DNA of 64,000 bases, taken from assembly GCA_045654205.1 (NCBI GenBank), contig JAZOMZ010000028.1, forward strand, positions 62,001 through 126,000. Direction: 5' to 3'. This DNA comes from Enterocola sp045654205 (lineage in GTDB: Bacteria; Bacteroidota; Bacteroidia; Bacteroidales; Paludibacteraceae). Shown here one piece after another: positions 7,507 through 17,000 of this stretch (positions are counted from its first letter, which is position 1; every line of letters starts with the position of its first letter). A program made the position numbers and the translations under genes. The notes beneath the pieces are model-generated. The model did not search any database, had not been told where the DNA came from, and saw only the letters and a program-made list of their open reading frames with translations.

Positions 7507-8730
7507 ATGTCTCAAAGAGTAGTAATCACAGGAATGGGTATTTATTCCTGTATAGGTAAAAATAAACAAGAGGTTTTAGATTCTCTATTTAATGGTAAAT
7601 CTGGTATTGGTATTGCCGAAGAAAGAAGAGAATTAGGATATCGTTCATGTCTATGTGGTATCTTAGAAAAACCAAATTTAAAAGGTAAACTAGACCGTCG
7701 TCAACGCTTGTGTTTGTCTGAACACGGACAATATGCATATCTAGCCACAGAAGAGGCACTTGCGCAAGCTGGTATAGATGAAGAATATCTTGCTCAACAT
7801 GAGGTGGGTGTGCTTTATGGCAACGATAGTAGTGCAGAAGCTGTGATAACCGGTGTAGATGTAATAAGAGAAAAGAAAAACACAATTATGGTGGGTTCTG
7901 GAAATATTTTCCAATCTATGAACTCAACCATAACAATGAACCTTGCCACAATATTCAATTTGCGAGGAATAAACTTTACAATTTCTGGAGCTTGTGCAAG
8001 TGGTTCTCATGCCATTGGTATGGGTTATTTGCTTATTAAACAAGGTTTGCAAGAATGTGTTCTTTGCGGTGGTGCAGAAGAAGTAAACAAATATTCTGTT
8101 GGCAATTTTGATGCTTTAAATGCATTCTCTACACGAGAAGACGACCCTACAAAGGCTTCACGTCCATTTGATAAAAATCGTGATGGTTTAGTGCCAAGTG
8201 GTGGTGGTGCAACAGTAGTGTTGGAAAGTTATGAATCTGCAGTTAAACGTGGTGCAACAATTCTTGCCGAGGTGGTAGGTTATGGCTTCTCTTCAAATGG
8301 CGACCATATTTCTGTACCAAATGTAGAAGGACCTAAACGTTCTCTTCAAATGGCAATAAATAATTCTGGCATTGATTTATCAGAAATTAAATATGTGAAT
8401 GCTCACGCAACATCTACTCCTATTGGAGATATGAATGAAGCAAAAGCAATTGCTGAGGTGTTTGGCGAGCATAAACCATACGTTGCATCAACAAAATCAT
8501 TTACAGGACACGAAATGTGGATGGCAGGTGCATCAGAGGTAGTTTACTCAATGCTAATGATGCAAAACAACTTTATTGCAGCAAACTTAAATCTTGAAGA
8601 ACCAGATGAGGCATCTTCAAACATTAATATCCCAAGAACAAGGGTGGATATGCAGTTTGACGTATTCTTGAGCAATTCATTTGGTTTTGGTGGAACAAAC
8701 TCAACTTTAATTATAAAGAAATTTAAATAA
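7507..8730 (+). CDS. Beta-ketoacyl-ACP synthase (FabF/KAS II-like)
   Basis: Condensing enzyme of the polyene assembly line. The 407-residue protein has the full catalytic set: Cys163 in SGACASGSHA, His in NAHATSTPIGD, and His in STKSFTGHEMWMAG, followed by the NSFGFGGTNS glycine-rich end. It is one of three complete ketosynthases in the cluster and is followed by an acyl carrier protein ten bases later. Which of the three starts and which extends the chain cannot be settled by reading. Confidence 0.9.
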   Translation: MSQRVVITGMGIYSCIGKNKQEVLDSLFNGKSGIGIAEERRELGYRSCLCGILEKPNLKGKLDRRQRLCLSEHGQYAYLATEEALAQAGIDEEYLAQHEVGVLYGNDSSAEAVITGVDVIREKKNTIMVGSGNIFQSMNSTITMNLATIFNLRGINFTISGACASGSHAIGMGYLLIKQGLQECVLCGGAEEVNKYSVGNFDALNAFSTREDDPTKASRPFDKNRDGLVPSGGGATVVLESYESAVKRGATILAEVVGYGFSSNGDHISVPNVEGPKRSLQMAINNSGIDLSEIKYVNAHATSTPIGDMNEAKAIAEVFGEHKPYVASTKSFTGHEMWMAGASEVVYSMLMMQNNFIAANLNLEEPDEASSNINIPRTRVDMQFDVFLSNSFGFGGTNSTLIIKKFK

Positions 8731-8740
8731 GAACTTAATT

Positions 8741-8986
8741 ATGACAATCGAAGAAATTATCGAGAAAGCAGCAACTGTGCTTGCAGAAGAATTTGAAGTA
8801 GATGCATCAACAATTACTCCAGATGCGCCACTTAAAGAAACACTAGACCTTGATAGTCTAGATTTAGTAGACGTAGTGGTATTAGTGGAACAAAACTTTG
8901 GTGTTACACTTACAGGTCCAGACTTTATTGGAGTTGTAACTTTCCAAGATTTCTACAATCTTTTGGATAAAAAGATTAATGGATAA
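8741..8986 (+). CDS. Acyl carrier protein 1
   Basis: An 81-residue acidic protein with the phosphopantetheine site LDLDSLDLVDVVV; the modified serine is Ser39. It would hold the growing aryl polyene chain. It overlaps the next gene, an acyltransferase, by eight bases. A second ACP gene lies at 13472; two ACPs are usual for aryl polyene clusters. Confidence 0.95.
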   Translation: MTIEEIIEKAATVLAEEFEVDASTITPDAPLKETLDLDSLDLVDVVVLVEQNFGVTLTGPDFIGVVTFQDFYNLLDKKING

Positions 8987-9878
8987 AGCATCTAAGAAAC
9001 AATGGGACGGAAAATCTAGAGGAGGACGTTTTGGTTATCAATTTTTTGTATATACCATTCGCTTTCTTGGGGTGAGATGTGCCTATTGTTTTCTTGCTTT
9101 AATTGTAATCTATTTTATTCCATTTGCCCCTAAGGCAACAAAATATATTTGGCAATATAATCGAAAAAAGCGTGGTCTAGGTGTATTAGCTTCGCTTAAA
9201 GAATTATATTGTCACTATTTTGTTTTTGGACAAACCCTTATAGACAAGATAGCTATGAAGGCAGGTCTAGAAAAATCTTTTAATTTCAAGTTTGATAATT
9301 ATGAGCGTTTTCTAGAGATTTTAAATAGTGGAGAAGGGGTTGTAATGATAGGAGCTCATGTGGGATGTTGGGAAGCCGGAGCAGGTTTCTTTGGCTCTTA
9401 CGGAAAAAAAATAAATATTGTAATGCTTGATGCAGAACATCAACAAATAAAAGATGTGCTAGATGAAACTCAAAAAGAAGAAAAGAATTACAATATTATT
9501 CCTCTCAACCAGAATATTATAGATGCAATGTTGCAGATGAAAGTTGCCCTAAACAATGGGGAATATATCTGCTTTACGGGAGATAGATTTATGGGCACTG
9601 ATAATACTATTTTAATAGATTTTCTAGGTTCTAAGGCTCTATTCCCAAAAGGTCTGTTTCAAATTGCTGCAAAATGTAGAGTGCCAGTGGTATTCTATTA
9701 TTCAATGCGTGAGAAAAACAGAACTTATAGATTTATTTTTGAGGAACCAGTTATTGAGGACAGGATGACTGCGGAAAAACTTATTGAGCAATATTCAAAA
9801 TCGCTTGAAAAGATAGTGCTTAAATATCCTCGTCAATGGTTCAATTTTTATGATTTTTGGAATTTTAATAAAGAATAA
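8979..9878 (+). CDS. LPLAT-family acyltransferase (lauroyl/myristoyl transferase-like)
   Basis: A 299-residue membrane-associated acyltransferase related to the lipid A late acyltransferases (LpxL/LpxM/HtrB). There is an N-terminal hydrophobic anchor, then the HX4E catalytic motif (GAHVGCWEAG), and a downstream FTGDRFMG segment. In a pigment cluster it most likely transfers the polyene chain to a lipid or glycolipid acceptor in the inner membrane. It overlaps the ACP gene by eight bases, suggesting that the two products work together. Confidence 0.85.
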   Translation: MDKASKKQWDGKSRGGRFGYQFFVYTIRFLGVRCAYCFLALIVIYFIPFAPKATKYIWQYNRKKRGLGVLASLKELYCHYFVFGQTLIDKIAMKAGLEKSFNFKFDNYERFLEILNSGEGVVMIGAHVGCWEAGAGFFGSYGKKINIVMLDAEHQQIKDVLDETQKEEKNYNIIPLNQNIIDAMLQMKVALNNGEYICFTGDRFMGTDNTILIDFLGSKALFPKGLFQIAAKCRVPVVFYYSMREKNRTYRFIFEEPVIEDRMTAEKLIEQYSKSLEKIVLKYPRQWFNFYDFWNFNKE

Positions 9879-9881
9879 TAT

Positions 9882-10982
9882 ATGAAACTAACCAAACCTC
9901 TTGCAGATGTATATTGCAAAGAGCAGAAGACAGCATTAGAGGCACAACGCCTTGCACAAGAGATTGCTTTTGCACCAATGGTGTTTCAAGTGTCTCGACT
10001 TATGGTGAAGTTTGGTATTTTAGAATACCTATCAAACAATCACAAAGGTGTTACCCAAGCAGAAATTGTTGAGCATACAGGGCTTTCAAATTATGCTGTG
10101 CAATGTCTTTTGGAGGCTTCACTTTCTATTGGTACAGTAATTACAAAAGACGACAAGTTTACTATTTCTAAAGCAGGTTGGTTCCTTCTAAACGACCCAA
10201 TGGCTAAGGCAAATATGAACTTCAATCATGATGTAAACTATTTGGGCTTATTCCACCTAGAAGAAGCACTTAAAGAAGGTAAACCATCTGGATTAAAAGT
10301 GTTTGGCGAGTGGCCAACAATTTATGAAGGTCTTTCTAGCCTTCCAGAAGAAGTGCAAAAAAGTTGGTTTGGTTTTGACCACTTCTATTCAGACGAATCT
10401 TTTGCTGCTGCGCTAAAAATTATTTTTGACGGTGATAGAAAAGTGCGTCGTTTGTTAGATGTTGGTGGAAATACTGGCCGTTGGGCTATGCAATGTGTGG
10501 GTTATGACAAAGATGTTGAGGTAACTATTATGGACCTTCCTCAACAACTAGAAATGATGAGAACTCAAACAGCAGGTAAAGAAGGTGCAGACCGTATTCA
10601 TGGTTATGGTTGCAATCTATTAGACGAGTCTGTAAAATTCCCAACTCCAGCATTTGATGTTATTTGGATGAGTCAGTTCCTTGATTGCTTCTCAGAAGAT
10701 GAGGTAACAAGTATTTGTCGCAGAGCATGCGAGTCTATGGACGAAAATTCTCGTCTATACATTATGGAAACATTTTGGGATAGACAAAAATATGAAACTG
10801 CCGCATATTGTCTTACTCTTACAAGCATTTACTTTACAGCACTAGCAAATGGCAATAGTAAAATGTATCACTCAGATGATATGGAAAGATGCGTAAACAA
10901 TGCAGGCCTTGAAGTAGAAAAAATAGTAGATGGCTTAGGTCTTGGACACTCAATAATGATTTGCAAAAAGAAAAATGGATAA
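9882..10982 (+). CDS. SAM-dependent O-methyltransferase-like protein
   Basis: A 366-residue class I methyltransferase with an N-terminal winged-helix-like dimerisation region (FGILEYLSNNHKGVTQAEIVEHTGL, shown in parts: a helix-turn-helix near residues 45-80). The SAM-binding glycine motif LLDVGGNTGRWAM lies near residue 190. This arrangement is that of the plant/polyketide O-methyltransferase family (Methyltransf_2-like). It could methylate the phenol ring of the pigment head group, as many aryl polyenes carry ring methylation, though methylation of carbon cannot be ruled out. It overlaps the following dehydratase gene by eight bases. Confidence 0.82.
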   Translation: MKLTKPLADVYCKEQKTALEAQRLAQEIAFAPMVFQVSRLMVKFGILEYLSNNHKGVTQAEIVEHTGLSNYAVQCLLEASLSIGTVITKDDKFTISKAGWFLLNDPMAKANMNFNHDVNYLGLFHLEEALKEGKPSGLKVFGEWPTIYEGLSSLPEEVQKSWFGFDHFYSDESFAAALKIIFDGDRKVRRLLDVGGNTGRWAMQCVGYDKDVEVTIMDLPQQLEMMRTQTAGKEGADRIHGYGCNLLDESVKFPTPAFDVIWMSQFLDCFSEDEVTSICRRACESMDENSRLYIMETFWDRQKYETAAYCLTLTSIYFTALANGNSKMYHSDDMERCVNNAGLEVEKIVDGLGLGHSIMICKKKNG

Positions 10983-11391
10983 AATCTTGAATCTTATTCC
11001 GCAGCGACCACCTATTGTAATGGTGGATAAGTTCCTTGGCATAGACGGAAACAAATCAAATACATCACTTACAGTAAGAGAGGATAATATTTTTGTGGAT
11101 ACTGGTGTGATGTCGGAATGTGGACTTATCGAACATATTGCTCAGTCTGCTGCAGCAAGAGTTGGTTATTTGTTTACTGAGGCAAATAAACCTATTCCAA
11201 TAGGATATATAGGTTCTGTAAACAATTTTGAGATAAAAGAGTTTCCAAAACTAGGCGAAACAATTTTCACAACAATAGAAGTAATCCAAGAAGTTCTTGG
11301 CATTACACTTATTCAGGCACATTGCTATATAAATAATGTGGATATAGCATCATGCAAGATGAAGATTTTTCTAGATACTAATGAGAAATAA
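10975..11391 (+). CDS. Hotdog-fold 3-hydroxyacyl-ACP dehydratase, ApeP-like
   Basis: A 138-residue protein of the FabA/FabZ superfamily. It begins with the typical LIPQRPPIVMVDKF strand (the P-H-R-x-P-x-L-L-x-D region of FabZ) and continues with GLIEHIAQSAAARVGY, the long hotdog helix with Glu at the usual catalytic place. It would remove water from the hydroxy intermediate to create a double bond. It overlaps its neighbours on both sides. I compare it to ApeP of E. coli-type clusters by layout and length only. Confidence 0.82.
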   Translation: MDKILNLIPQRPPIVMVDKFLGIDGNKSNTSLTVREDNIFVDTGVMSECGLIEHIAQSAAARVGYLFTEANKPIPIGYIGSVNNFEIKEFPKLGETIFTTIEVIQEVLGITLIQAHCYINNVDIASCKMKIFLDTNEK

Positions 11392-11830
11392 AAACAAAAT
11401 AGGAACACAAGAAGCTGCGCTAACAAATATTACGCACACCACAGTTCGCTTTAGTGAGGTGGACTCTATGTGCGTGGTATGGCATGGTGAATATGTGCGT
11501 TATCTAGAGGATGGACGTGAGGAGTTTGGCAGAAAATTTTCTGGAATAGGATATTTAGATATGTACAAAAACGGATATACAGCTCCTATTGTAGATTTAC
11601 AACTAGAATATGTATCTCCACTTACAGTAAACGATGTTGCTGTAGTGGAAACACGATATATAGAAACTCAAGCGGCGAAATTGTGCTTTGAGTATATTAT
11701 TAAAAGACAAAGCGATGATGTTGTGGTCTTGCGAGCACGTTCGGTACAAGTTTTTCTATATAAAGACGGAAATATTAGCCTAAATAACCCTACATTTTTT
11801 GAAGATTGGAAGAAACAATGGTTGAGATAG
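11381..11830 (+). CDS. 4HBT-type acyl-thioesterase
   Basis: A 149-residue hotdog thioesterase. The motif FSEVDSMCVVWHGEYVRYLE matches the 4-hydroxybenzoyl-CoA thioesterase signature (D-x-M-x-x-V-x-H-x-x-Y-x-x-y-x-E). It may release misprimed or finished chains from the carrier, as ApeK is proposed to do. It overlaps the dehydratase gene by eleven bases and the following ketosynthase by thirteen. Confidence 0.88.
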   Translation: MRNKNKIGTQEAALTNITHTTVRFSEVDSMCVVWHGEYVRYLEDGREEFGRKFSGIGYLDMYKNGYTAPIVDLQLEYVSPLTVNDVAVVETRYIETQAAKLCFEYIIKRQSDDVVVLRARSVQVFLYKDGNISLNNPTFFEDWKKQWLR

Positions 11831-13470
11831 ATATATACTTAGGTGCTTCGTCTGTACGAACATGTTTGGGCGATAAAAGCCAAACACTTTCTGCTATGAA
11901 AAACGGAGAGTGTGGACTAAAATACTCTGAAGATTGGAAAATGCATGTGGGGGCTTCAGATGTTGACATCTTGGACGGCTTTACACGTTTTGAGTCGTTG
12001 GTGGTGGAGCAAATAAATAATGTGGTAAAAGAATCTGGAGTAGATTTATCTGCAGAAGATATACAACTAATTATTTCTACCACAAAGGGAAATATCGATT
12101 ATTTGGCACAAGATTGTGAGAATATTCCTCAGAGGACATTTATTGGCAACTCTGCCAAAATAATAGCAGAACATTTTGCTCTAGCAAATGAACCAATTGT
12201 AATATCAAATGCGTGTATTTCTGGTGTGTCTGCATTTGTGGTGGCCGGTTGGGTTTTAAGAAAAACAAAGTGCAATCATGTGATAGTAGTGGGGGCGGAT
12301 GCTTTGTGTGAGTTTATCACATCGGGTTTTGCTTCGTTTAAGTCTATTAGTCCTGCTCCTTGCAAACCATACGATGCCACACGCGATGGTCTAACACTAG
12401 GAGAAGCCGCTGGTGCTGTGCTTCTTACAAAAGATGCTTCTTTAGCAGATGATGCAAAAATACGTCTTGTTGGTGGTGCAATAAGCAATGATGCAAACCA
12501 CATTTCTGGTCCTTCTCGCACAGGCGATGGGCTTTATTATGCCATTAGAAATGCCATGGAAGAATCTCATAGAGGAATCGAGGAAGTTGGTTTTGTAAAT
12601 ACTCATGGCACAGCTACTCGCTACAACGACGAGATGGAAAGCAAAGCTATTGCTTGGGCTCAGTTAGATAATAAACCACTTAATAGTGTAAAAGGATATA
12701 TAGGTCACACACTAGGTGCTTCTGGTGTGGTGGAAACAATTATATGTGCAGAAGAACTTAAAGAGGGTGTGGTGTTTGGAACAAAAGGCTTTACAGAGTC
12801 TGATACTCCACATAAACTTACAATTACTTCTGAAAATCAGATTTTTAAAGGTGAATGTTGCGTGAAAACTGCATCTGGTTTTGGAGGTTGTAATGCAGCA
12901 ATTGTCTTGACAAAAGATGATAGTAATATAATATTCGATTTAGCACCTATAAGAAATACAAAAGTGGTGGCAGAGTATACTCTTCCACAATCTGATATGG
13001 ATTTTGCCGACTTTATTAGAGCTGAATTTAAGTCGTTTGGCGATAGCAATATGAAGTTCTACAAGATGAGCGATATGAGCAAAGCTCTGTATGTGGCTGT
13101 GGAACATTTGCTTAAGATAGAAGACTTTGCAGAGGTGGAACCTATTCGCAGAGCAATAGTGCTTGCAAATAAATCGGCATCTTTAGATGCAGATATCATA
13201 CACCAAAGAATCTTAAATAAGCGTTTGCCAGAGGGCGCCTCTCCAGCGGCATTTGTATATACACTTGCCAATGTGGCTGCGGGGGAAATCTGTATTCGTC
13301 ACAAAATACAAGGTGACAATACCTTCTTTATAGACGAAGACTCTGGTTTAACAGAAAAGTATGCTACTAGCCTAATAGAAGACTACAAAGCAGATGCTGT
13401 GATATATGGCTACTGTGAATACCTACAAGGAAAATGGAATGTAAATATTAAACTATTAAAAAATAAATAA
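11818..13470 (+). CDS. Beta-ketoacyl synthase with extra C-terminal ketosynthase-like region
   Basis: About 380 residues form a complete condensing enzyme: Cys133 in SNACISGVS, His in NTHGTATRYND, His in KGYIGHTLGAS, and the GFGGCNAAI end. A further ~170 residues follow, including SPAAFVYTLANVAAGEICI, which resembles the short ketoacyl-synthase-like family (PF13723) seen in aryl polyene clusters and lacks catalytic Cys/His motifs. The product is 550 residues from ATG at 11818; an upstream TTG at 11806 is less likely. The extension may act as an in-line chain-length or docking module. It starts inside the thioesterase gene and ends one base before the second ACP. Confidence 0.85.
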   Translation: MVEIDIYLGASSVRTCLGDKSQTLSAMKNGECGLKYSEDWKMHVGASDVDILDGFTRFESLVVEQINNVVKESGVDLSAEDIQLIISTTKGNIDYLAQDCENIPQRTFIGNSAKIIAEHFALANEPIVISNACISGVSAFVVAGWVLRKTKCNHVIVVGADALCEFITSGFASFKSISPAPCKPYDATRDGLTLGEAAGAVLLTKDASLADDAKIRLVGGAISNDANHISGPSRTGDGLYYAIRNAMEESHRGIEEVGFVNTHGTATRYNDEMESKAIAWAQLDNKPLNSVKGYIGHTLGASGVVETIICAEELKEGVVFGTKGFTESDTPHKLTITSENQIFKGECCVKTASGFGGCNAAIVLTKDDSNIIFDLAPIRNTKVVAEYTLPQSDMDFADFIRAEFKSFGDSNMKFYKMSDMSKALYVAVEHLLKIEDFAEVEPIRRAIVLANKSASLDADIIHQRILNKRLPEGASPAAFVYTLANVAAGEICIRHKIQGDNTFFIDEDSGLTEKYATSLIEDYKADAVIYGYCEYLQGKWNVNIKLLKNK

Positions 13471-13471
13471 G

Positions 13472-13726
13472 ATGGAACAACTAATTCAAGAATTAAAAGA
13501 GCATTTAATCGAAGAACTAAATTTAGAAGAAATTACACCTGAAGAAATTGATGCAGAAGCACCTCTTTTTGGTGACGGATTGGGTTTAGACTCTATTGAT
13601 GCACTAGAGATAATCTTGATTCTAGAAAAATACTACGGTGTGAAACTTGCAAATTCTGCAGAAGCAAAACCAGCATTCTATTCTGTAAAAACTCTTGCAG
13701 AATACGTTATGCAAAACCGTAAATAA
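13472..13726 (+). CDS. Acyl carrier protein 2
   Basis: An 84-residue ACP with the attachment motif GLGLDSIDALEIIL; Ser41 is the phosphopantetheine site. It sits between two ketosynthase genes with one- and two-base gaps. It differs clearly from ACP 1 in sequence, so the two probably serve different steps. Confidence 0.95.
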   Translation: MEQLIQELKEHLIEELNLEEITPEEIDAEAPLFGDGLGLDSIDALEIILILEKYYGVKLANSAEAKPAFYSVKTLAEYVMQNRK

Positions 13727-13728
13727 AA

Positions 13729-14904
13729 ATGGGAGTAGTAGTAACAGGAGTTGGAATTGTATCGGCACTAGGCATAGGTGTGGAGAAACAACTTGCGGCA
13801 ATGCGTAAGGGGGAGAGTGGTATATCATCTTCACCTACATTGCTACGTACAACACACAAACTTCCTGTTGGTGAGCTAGCCTTGAGCAACGAGCAGTTGC
13901 ATGATATTTTGGATATTCCTCATAAAGAAAACCTTTCGCGTACAGCACTTTTGGGCATTCTTGCAGTGAAGGAGGCAATTTCTTGTGTAGAAATCGATTT
14001 TTCTAAGAGAATAGGTTTGGTATCTTCTACCTCTGTGGGTGGAATGGACTTAACAGAGCATTTCTTTGAAGAATTTATGCAAGATAGTACAAAAGGCAGA
14101 CTTCGTGATGTAAAAATGCACGATTGTGCAGCCAGTACCGAGAAAATTGCAAAATATTGTGGTATTAATGGTTATACAACTACTATTAGCACAGCTTGTT
14201 CTTCTGCTGCCAATGCAGTAATTGCTGGAGTAAAACTCCTTAAACACAATATTGTAGATTACGTTTTGGTCGGTGGAACAGATGCTCTTAGTGCTTTCAC
14301 ACTCAATGGTTTTAAATCGCTTATGATATTGGACGAAAACAAATGTCGTCCTTTTGATGCTACCAGGGCAGGACTAAATCTTGGCGAAGGTGCAGGTTAT
14401 TTATTGCTTCAAAGAGAGGAAGATGCCACTGAGATTTACGCTCGTGTTGGAGGATTTGCAAATCGCAATGATGCTCATCACCAAACAGCTTCTTCTGCCG
14501 AAGGCAATGGAGCATTCCTAGCTATGTCTGACGCACTAAAAATGGCAGGATTAAAACCAGAAGATATAAGCTATATAAATGCACACGGCACAGGTACCGG
14601 CAATAATGATGCCTCAGAAAGTGTAGCATTTGTACGCTTGTTTGGCGAAAATGTACCAGCATTTAGTTCTACAAAAGCATTCACAGGACACACTCTAGCA
14701 GCCGCTGGAGGTATAGAAGCAGTTTATTCTGTGCTAGCAATCAAATTGGGTGCTATATTCCCAAATCTAAACTTTAGCACACCTATCCCAGAATATGGTT
14801 TAACTCCAGTTTGCACATACAAAGAAGGTGTGGAAATAGAAAATGTGATGACCAATTCATTTGGTTTTGGAGGTAATTGTAGTTCACTTATTTTTACTAG
14901 ATAG
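13729..14904 (+). CDS. Beta-ketoacyl-ACP synthase (ApeO-like)
   Basis: A 391-residue condensing enzyme with Cys157 (STACSSAANA), His in NAHGTGTGNND, His in STKAFTGHTLAAAGG and the NSFGFGGNCSSL end. It is directly followed by a short ketosynthase-like protein without an active-site Cys. By analogy with ApeO/ApeC of characterised aryl polyene systems, the pair probably form the chain-extending heterodimer. Confidence 0.9.
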   Translation: MGVVVTGVGIVSALGIGVEKQLAAMRKGESGISSSPTLLRTTHKLPVGELALSNEQLHDILDIPHKENLSRTALLGILAVKEAISCVEIDFSKRIGLVSSTSVGGMDLTEHFFEEFMQDSTKGRLRDVKMHDCAASTEKIAKYCGINGYTTTISTACSSAANAVIAGVKLLKHNIVDYVLVGGTDALSAFTLNGFKSLMILDENKCRPFDATRAGLNLGEGAGYLLLQREEDATEIYARVGGFANRNDAHHQTASSAEGNGAFLAMSDALKMAGLKPEDISYINAHGTGTGNNDASESVAFVRLFGENVPAFSSTKAFTGHTLAAAGGIEAVYSVLAIKLGAIFPNLNFSTPIPEYGLTPVCTYKEGVEIENVMTNSFGFGGNCSSLIFTR

Positions 14905-14915
14905 ACTCTTAGGTA

Positions 14916-15728
14916 ATGATGAAATGTTATGTAAATAGGGTGGTAAGAGACGCCGATGTGGTAACTGATATTAAACTTTTGATACCAGATGCTGCTCAAC
15001 GTCGTCGTATGAGTAAGGTAATAAAAAATGCTGTATCTACAGCCGTAGAATGCGTAGGCGGAGTAGAAAATATCGACTCTTTGGATGCAATTATTACAGC
15101 CACAGGTTGGGGATGTTTAACCGATAGTGAACGTTTCCTACGCAATGTAATAAACGATAAAGAACAATTACTAAACCCTACACCATTTATTCAGTCCACA
15201 TTTAATACAATCGGTGGTCAGATAGCGCTTCTTCGTCACAATCATTGCTACAATGTAACCTATGTAAATCGTAGCCATAGTTTTGAAGATGCACTTCTAG
15301 ATGCAATGATGCGCATAGCCGATGGCGAAAGTAAGAACATTTTGTTAGGTGCATTTGAAGAAACTACACCATCTGCTCACACTATTTTGGAGCGTATGGG
15401 TGTATTTCGCAAGTACAAAGACGGTGAAGGAGCTGTTTTTGCTACACTTACGGCAGAAAAAACTCAGACAAGTTTGGCAGAAATAGACTCAATAGACTTT
15501 TTACAATCTTCTTTGACCGAAGACGAATGTTTAGCAAAATATGCTTCTTTATCAGAAAGCAAATTGCTTTACAATAATTTTGCTGAATATGGATTATTTC
15601 CTACATCTTCTGCTTATTGTTTTGCCGAGGCTGTTAGACAAATAGAAGATGGTGCAAAAGAAGTTATTATATACAACGAATATTTTGGTTCAACACCAGT
15701 AGTGATAAGAATTAAATGTATTGGCTAA
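14916..15728 (+). CDS. Chain-length-factor-like ketosynthase homologue (ApeC-like)
   Basis: A 270-residue protein resembling the short N-terminal-type beta-ketoacyl synthase family (PF13723). Recognisable segments are ITATGWGCLTDSERFL, PTPFIQSTFNTIGGQIALL and NILLGAFEETTPSAH. The position where ketosynthases carry the nucleophilic Cys reads NVTYVNRSHSFEDA, without Cys, so it should be inactive on its own and shape the pocket of the neighbouring enzyme. It overlaps the deacetylase gene by 13 bases. Confidence 0.8.
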   Translation: MMKCYVNRVVRDADVVTDIKLLIPDAAQRRRMSKVIKNAVSTAVECVGGVENIDSLDAIITATGWGCLTDSERFLRNVINDKEQLLNPTPFIQSTFNTIGGQIALLRHNHCYNVTYVNRSHSFEDALLDAMMRIADGESKNILLGAFEETTPSAHTILERMGVFRKYKDGEGAVFATLTAEKTQTSLAEIDSIDFLQSSLTEDECLAKYASLSESKLLYNNFAEYGLFPTSSAYCFAEAVRQIEDGAKEVIIYNEYFGSTPVVIRIKCIG

Positions 15729-16420
15729 TTGCAATATTGACGATATTGCTCGTACTCTTCATCGTGTGGGTATGGACAGTGGCATATGTGGGTAGTAATG
15801 TCTACATAAAAACCATTTGCAAGACTGACGTAAAAGACAAAGTTGTTTCTCTTACATTCGACGATGGACCAGATGAGGTGATGACAGAAAAGGTGCTTGA
15901 TGTGTTGGGGAAATACAATATTAAGGCAATCTTTTTTTTAGTGGGGAGTAAGGCCGAGAAATATCCACACATTGTACGTAGGATATACTCAGAAGGACAT
16001 ATAGTAGCAAATCATACGTATTCTCATTGTGGGAATTTCCCTTTTTGGCATGGAGAAAAGGTGGAGAAAGAACTTACAAAATGTGCAGAGGCAATACAAA
16101 AAATAATAGGTAAAAAACCAAAACTATTTCGTCCACCATTTGGTGTTACAAACCCAGTTATAGGCAAGGTTCTTCGTTCTTTGGGTTTTAAAACAATAGG
16201 CTGGAGCATCAGATCAATGGATACAGTAATGGTTACAAAAAGAGAATATATTGCTCAAAATGTAAAAAGAAACTTACATCCAGGAGCAATAATTTTGCTT
16301 CACGACAGATGCCCAAAGGCAGATGAGTTACTAGAAAATATTATAGAAAGTACTCTTAAAGAGGGGTATAGTTTTGCTTCCTTAAATAAAATAATAGATT
16401 TGCAAGCGTATGAAGATTAA
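15716..16420 (+). CDS. Polysaccharide deacetylase (NodB/CE4 fold), membrane-anchored
   Basis: A 234-residue protein with one N-terminal transmembrane helix (LIAILTILLVLFIVWVW) and a CE4 domain. The metal and catalytic residues are in TFDDGPD and NHTYSH, followed by FRPPFGVTN and LLHDRC. The anchor places the domain on the periplasmic face. CE4 enzymes remove acetyl or related groups from amino sugars. A similar gene occurs, from memory, in flavobacterial flexirubin clusters, which suggests that the final pigment is attached to or processed with a sugar-containing carrier. The acceptor here is unknown. Confidence 0.85.
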   Translation: MYWLIAILTILLVLFIVWVWTVAYVGSNVYIKTICKTDVKDKVVSLTFDDGPDEVMTEKVLDVLGKYNIKAIFFLVGSKAEKYPHIVRRIYSEGHIVANHTYSHCGNFPFWHGEKVEKELTKCAEAIQKIIGKKPKLFRPPFGVTNPVIGKVLRSLGFKTIGWSIRSMDTVMVTKREYIAQNVKRNLHPGAIILLHDRCPKADELLENIIESTLKEGYSFASLNKIIDLQAYED

Positions 16421-17000
16421 ATTAATAATAATTTCACTCATGTTTTCTCTGGGGTTAGGTCTCTATGCTCAAAATATAGATTTGCATCAGTTTCAGACAG
16501 AGTTACAGGAGAAAAACGAAGATGTAGTCTCAATAAAATGCAGATTTAAGCAAACAAGACAAGTGTCTTATCTTGCTTCAGCAGTAGAAAAGGAGGGAGA
16601 TTTCACCTTTACAAAACCCAATGATATATTACTAGCTTTTGATGATGGTGATTATATAAAGATGACAACTGAGTACTTTGAGATGAAGACAGCAGGAAAT
16701 GTGGTCAAAACCAAAGTAAACTCAAATCCAATGCTAAAAAACTTAAGTTCTATTTTATCAACTTGTGTGTTGGGAGATTTTGATAAGATGAATAAGAATT
16801 TAGCAGTAGATATTAAGCAAAATCAAACAGAGTGGACAGTTACTCTTACTCCAAAGCAAAACAAAGTTGCAGCAAAAATTTCAAATATTATAATATATTT
16901 TGACAAAGCGGATATGTCTTTAAATTTACTTAAAATGATAGAGAAATCTGGAGATTATACCGCATATACTTTCACAAATAAACATGAGATTAGAAGATAA
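16410..17000 (+). CDS. LolA-like periplasmic lipoprotein-carrier protein
   Basis: A 196-residue exported protein with signal peptide (LIIISLMFSLGLGLYAQ) and an acidic/aromatic beta-rich body resembling the half-barrel LolA/LolB fold. Examples are FKQTRQVSYLASAVEKEGDF and FTKPNDILLAF. LolA homologues are regular members of aryl polyene clusters, where they are thought to carry the lipid-linked product across the periplasm. It overlaps genes on both sides by 11 and 17 bases. Confidence 0.82.
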   Translation: MKIKLIIISLMFSLGLGLYAQNIDLHQFQTELQEKNEDVVSIKCRFKQTRQVSYLASAVEKEGDFTFTKPNDILLAFDDGDYIKMTTEYFEMKTAGNVVKTKVNSNPMLKNLSSILSTCVLGDFDKMNKNLAVDIKQNQTEWTVTLTPKQNKVAAKISNIIIYFDKADMSLNLLKMIEKSGDYTAYTFTNKHEIRR

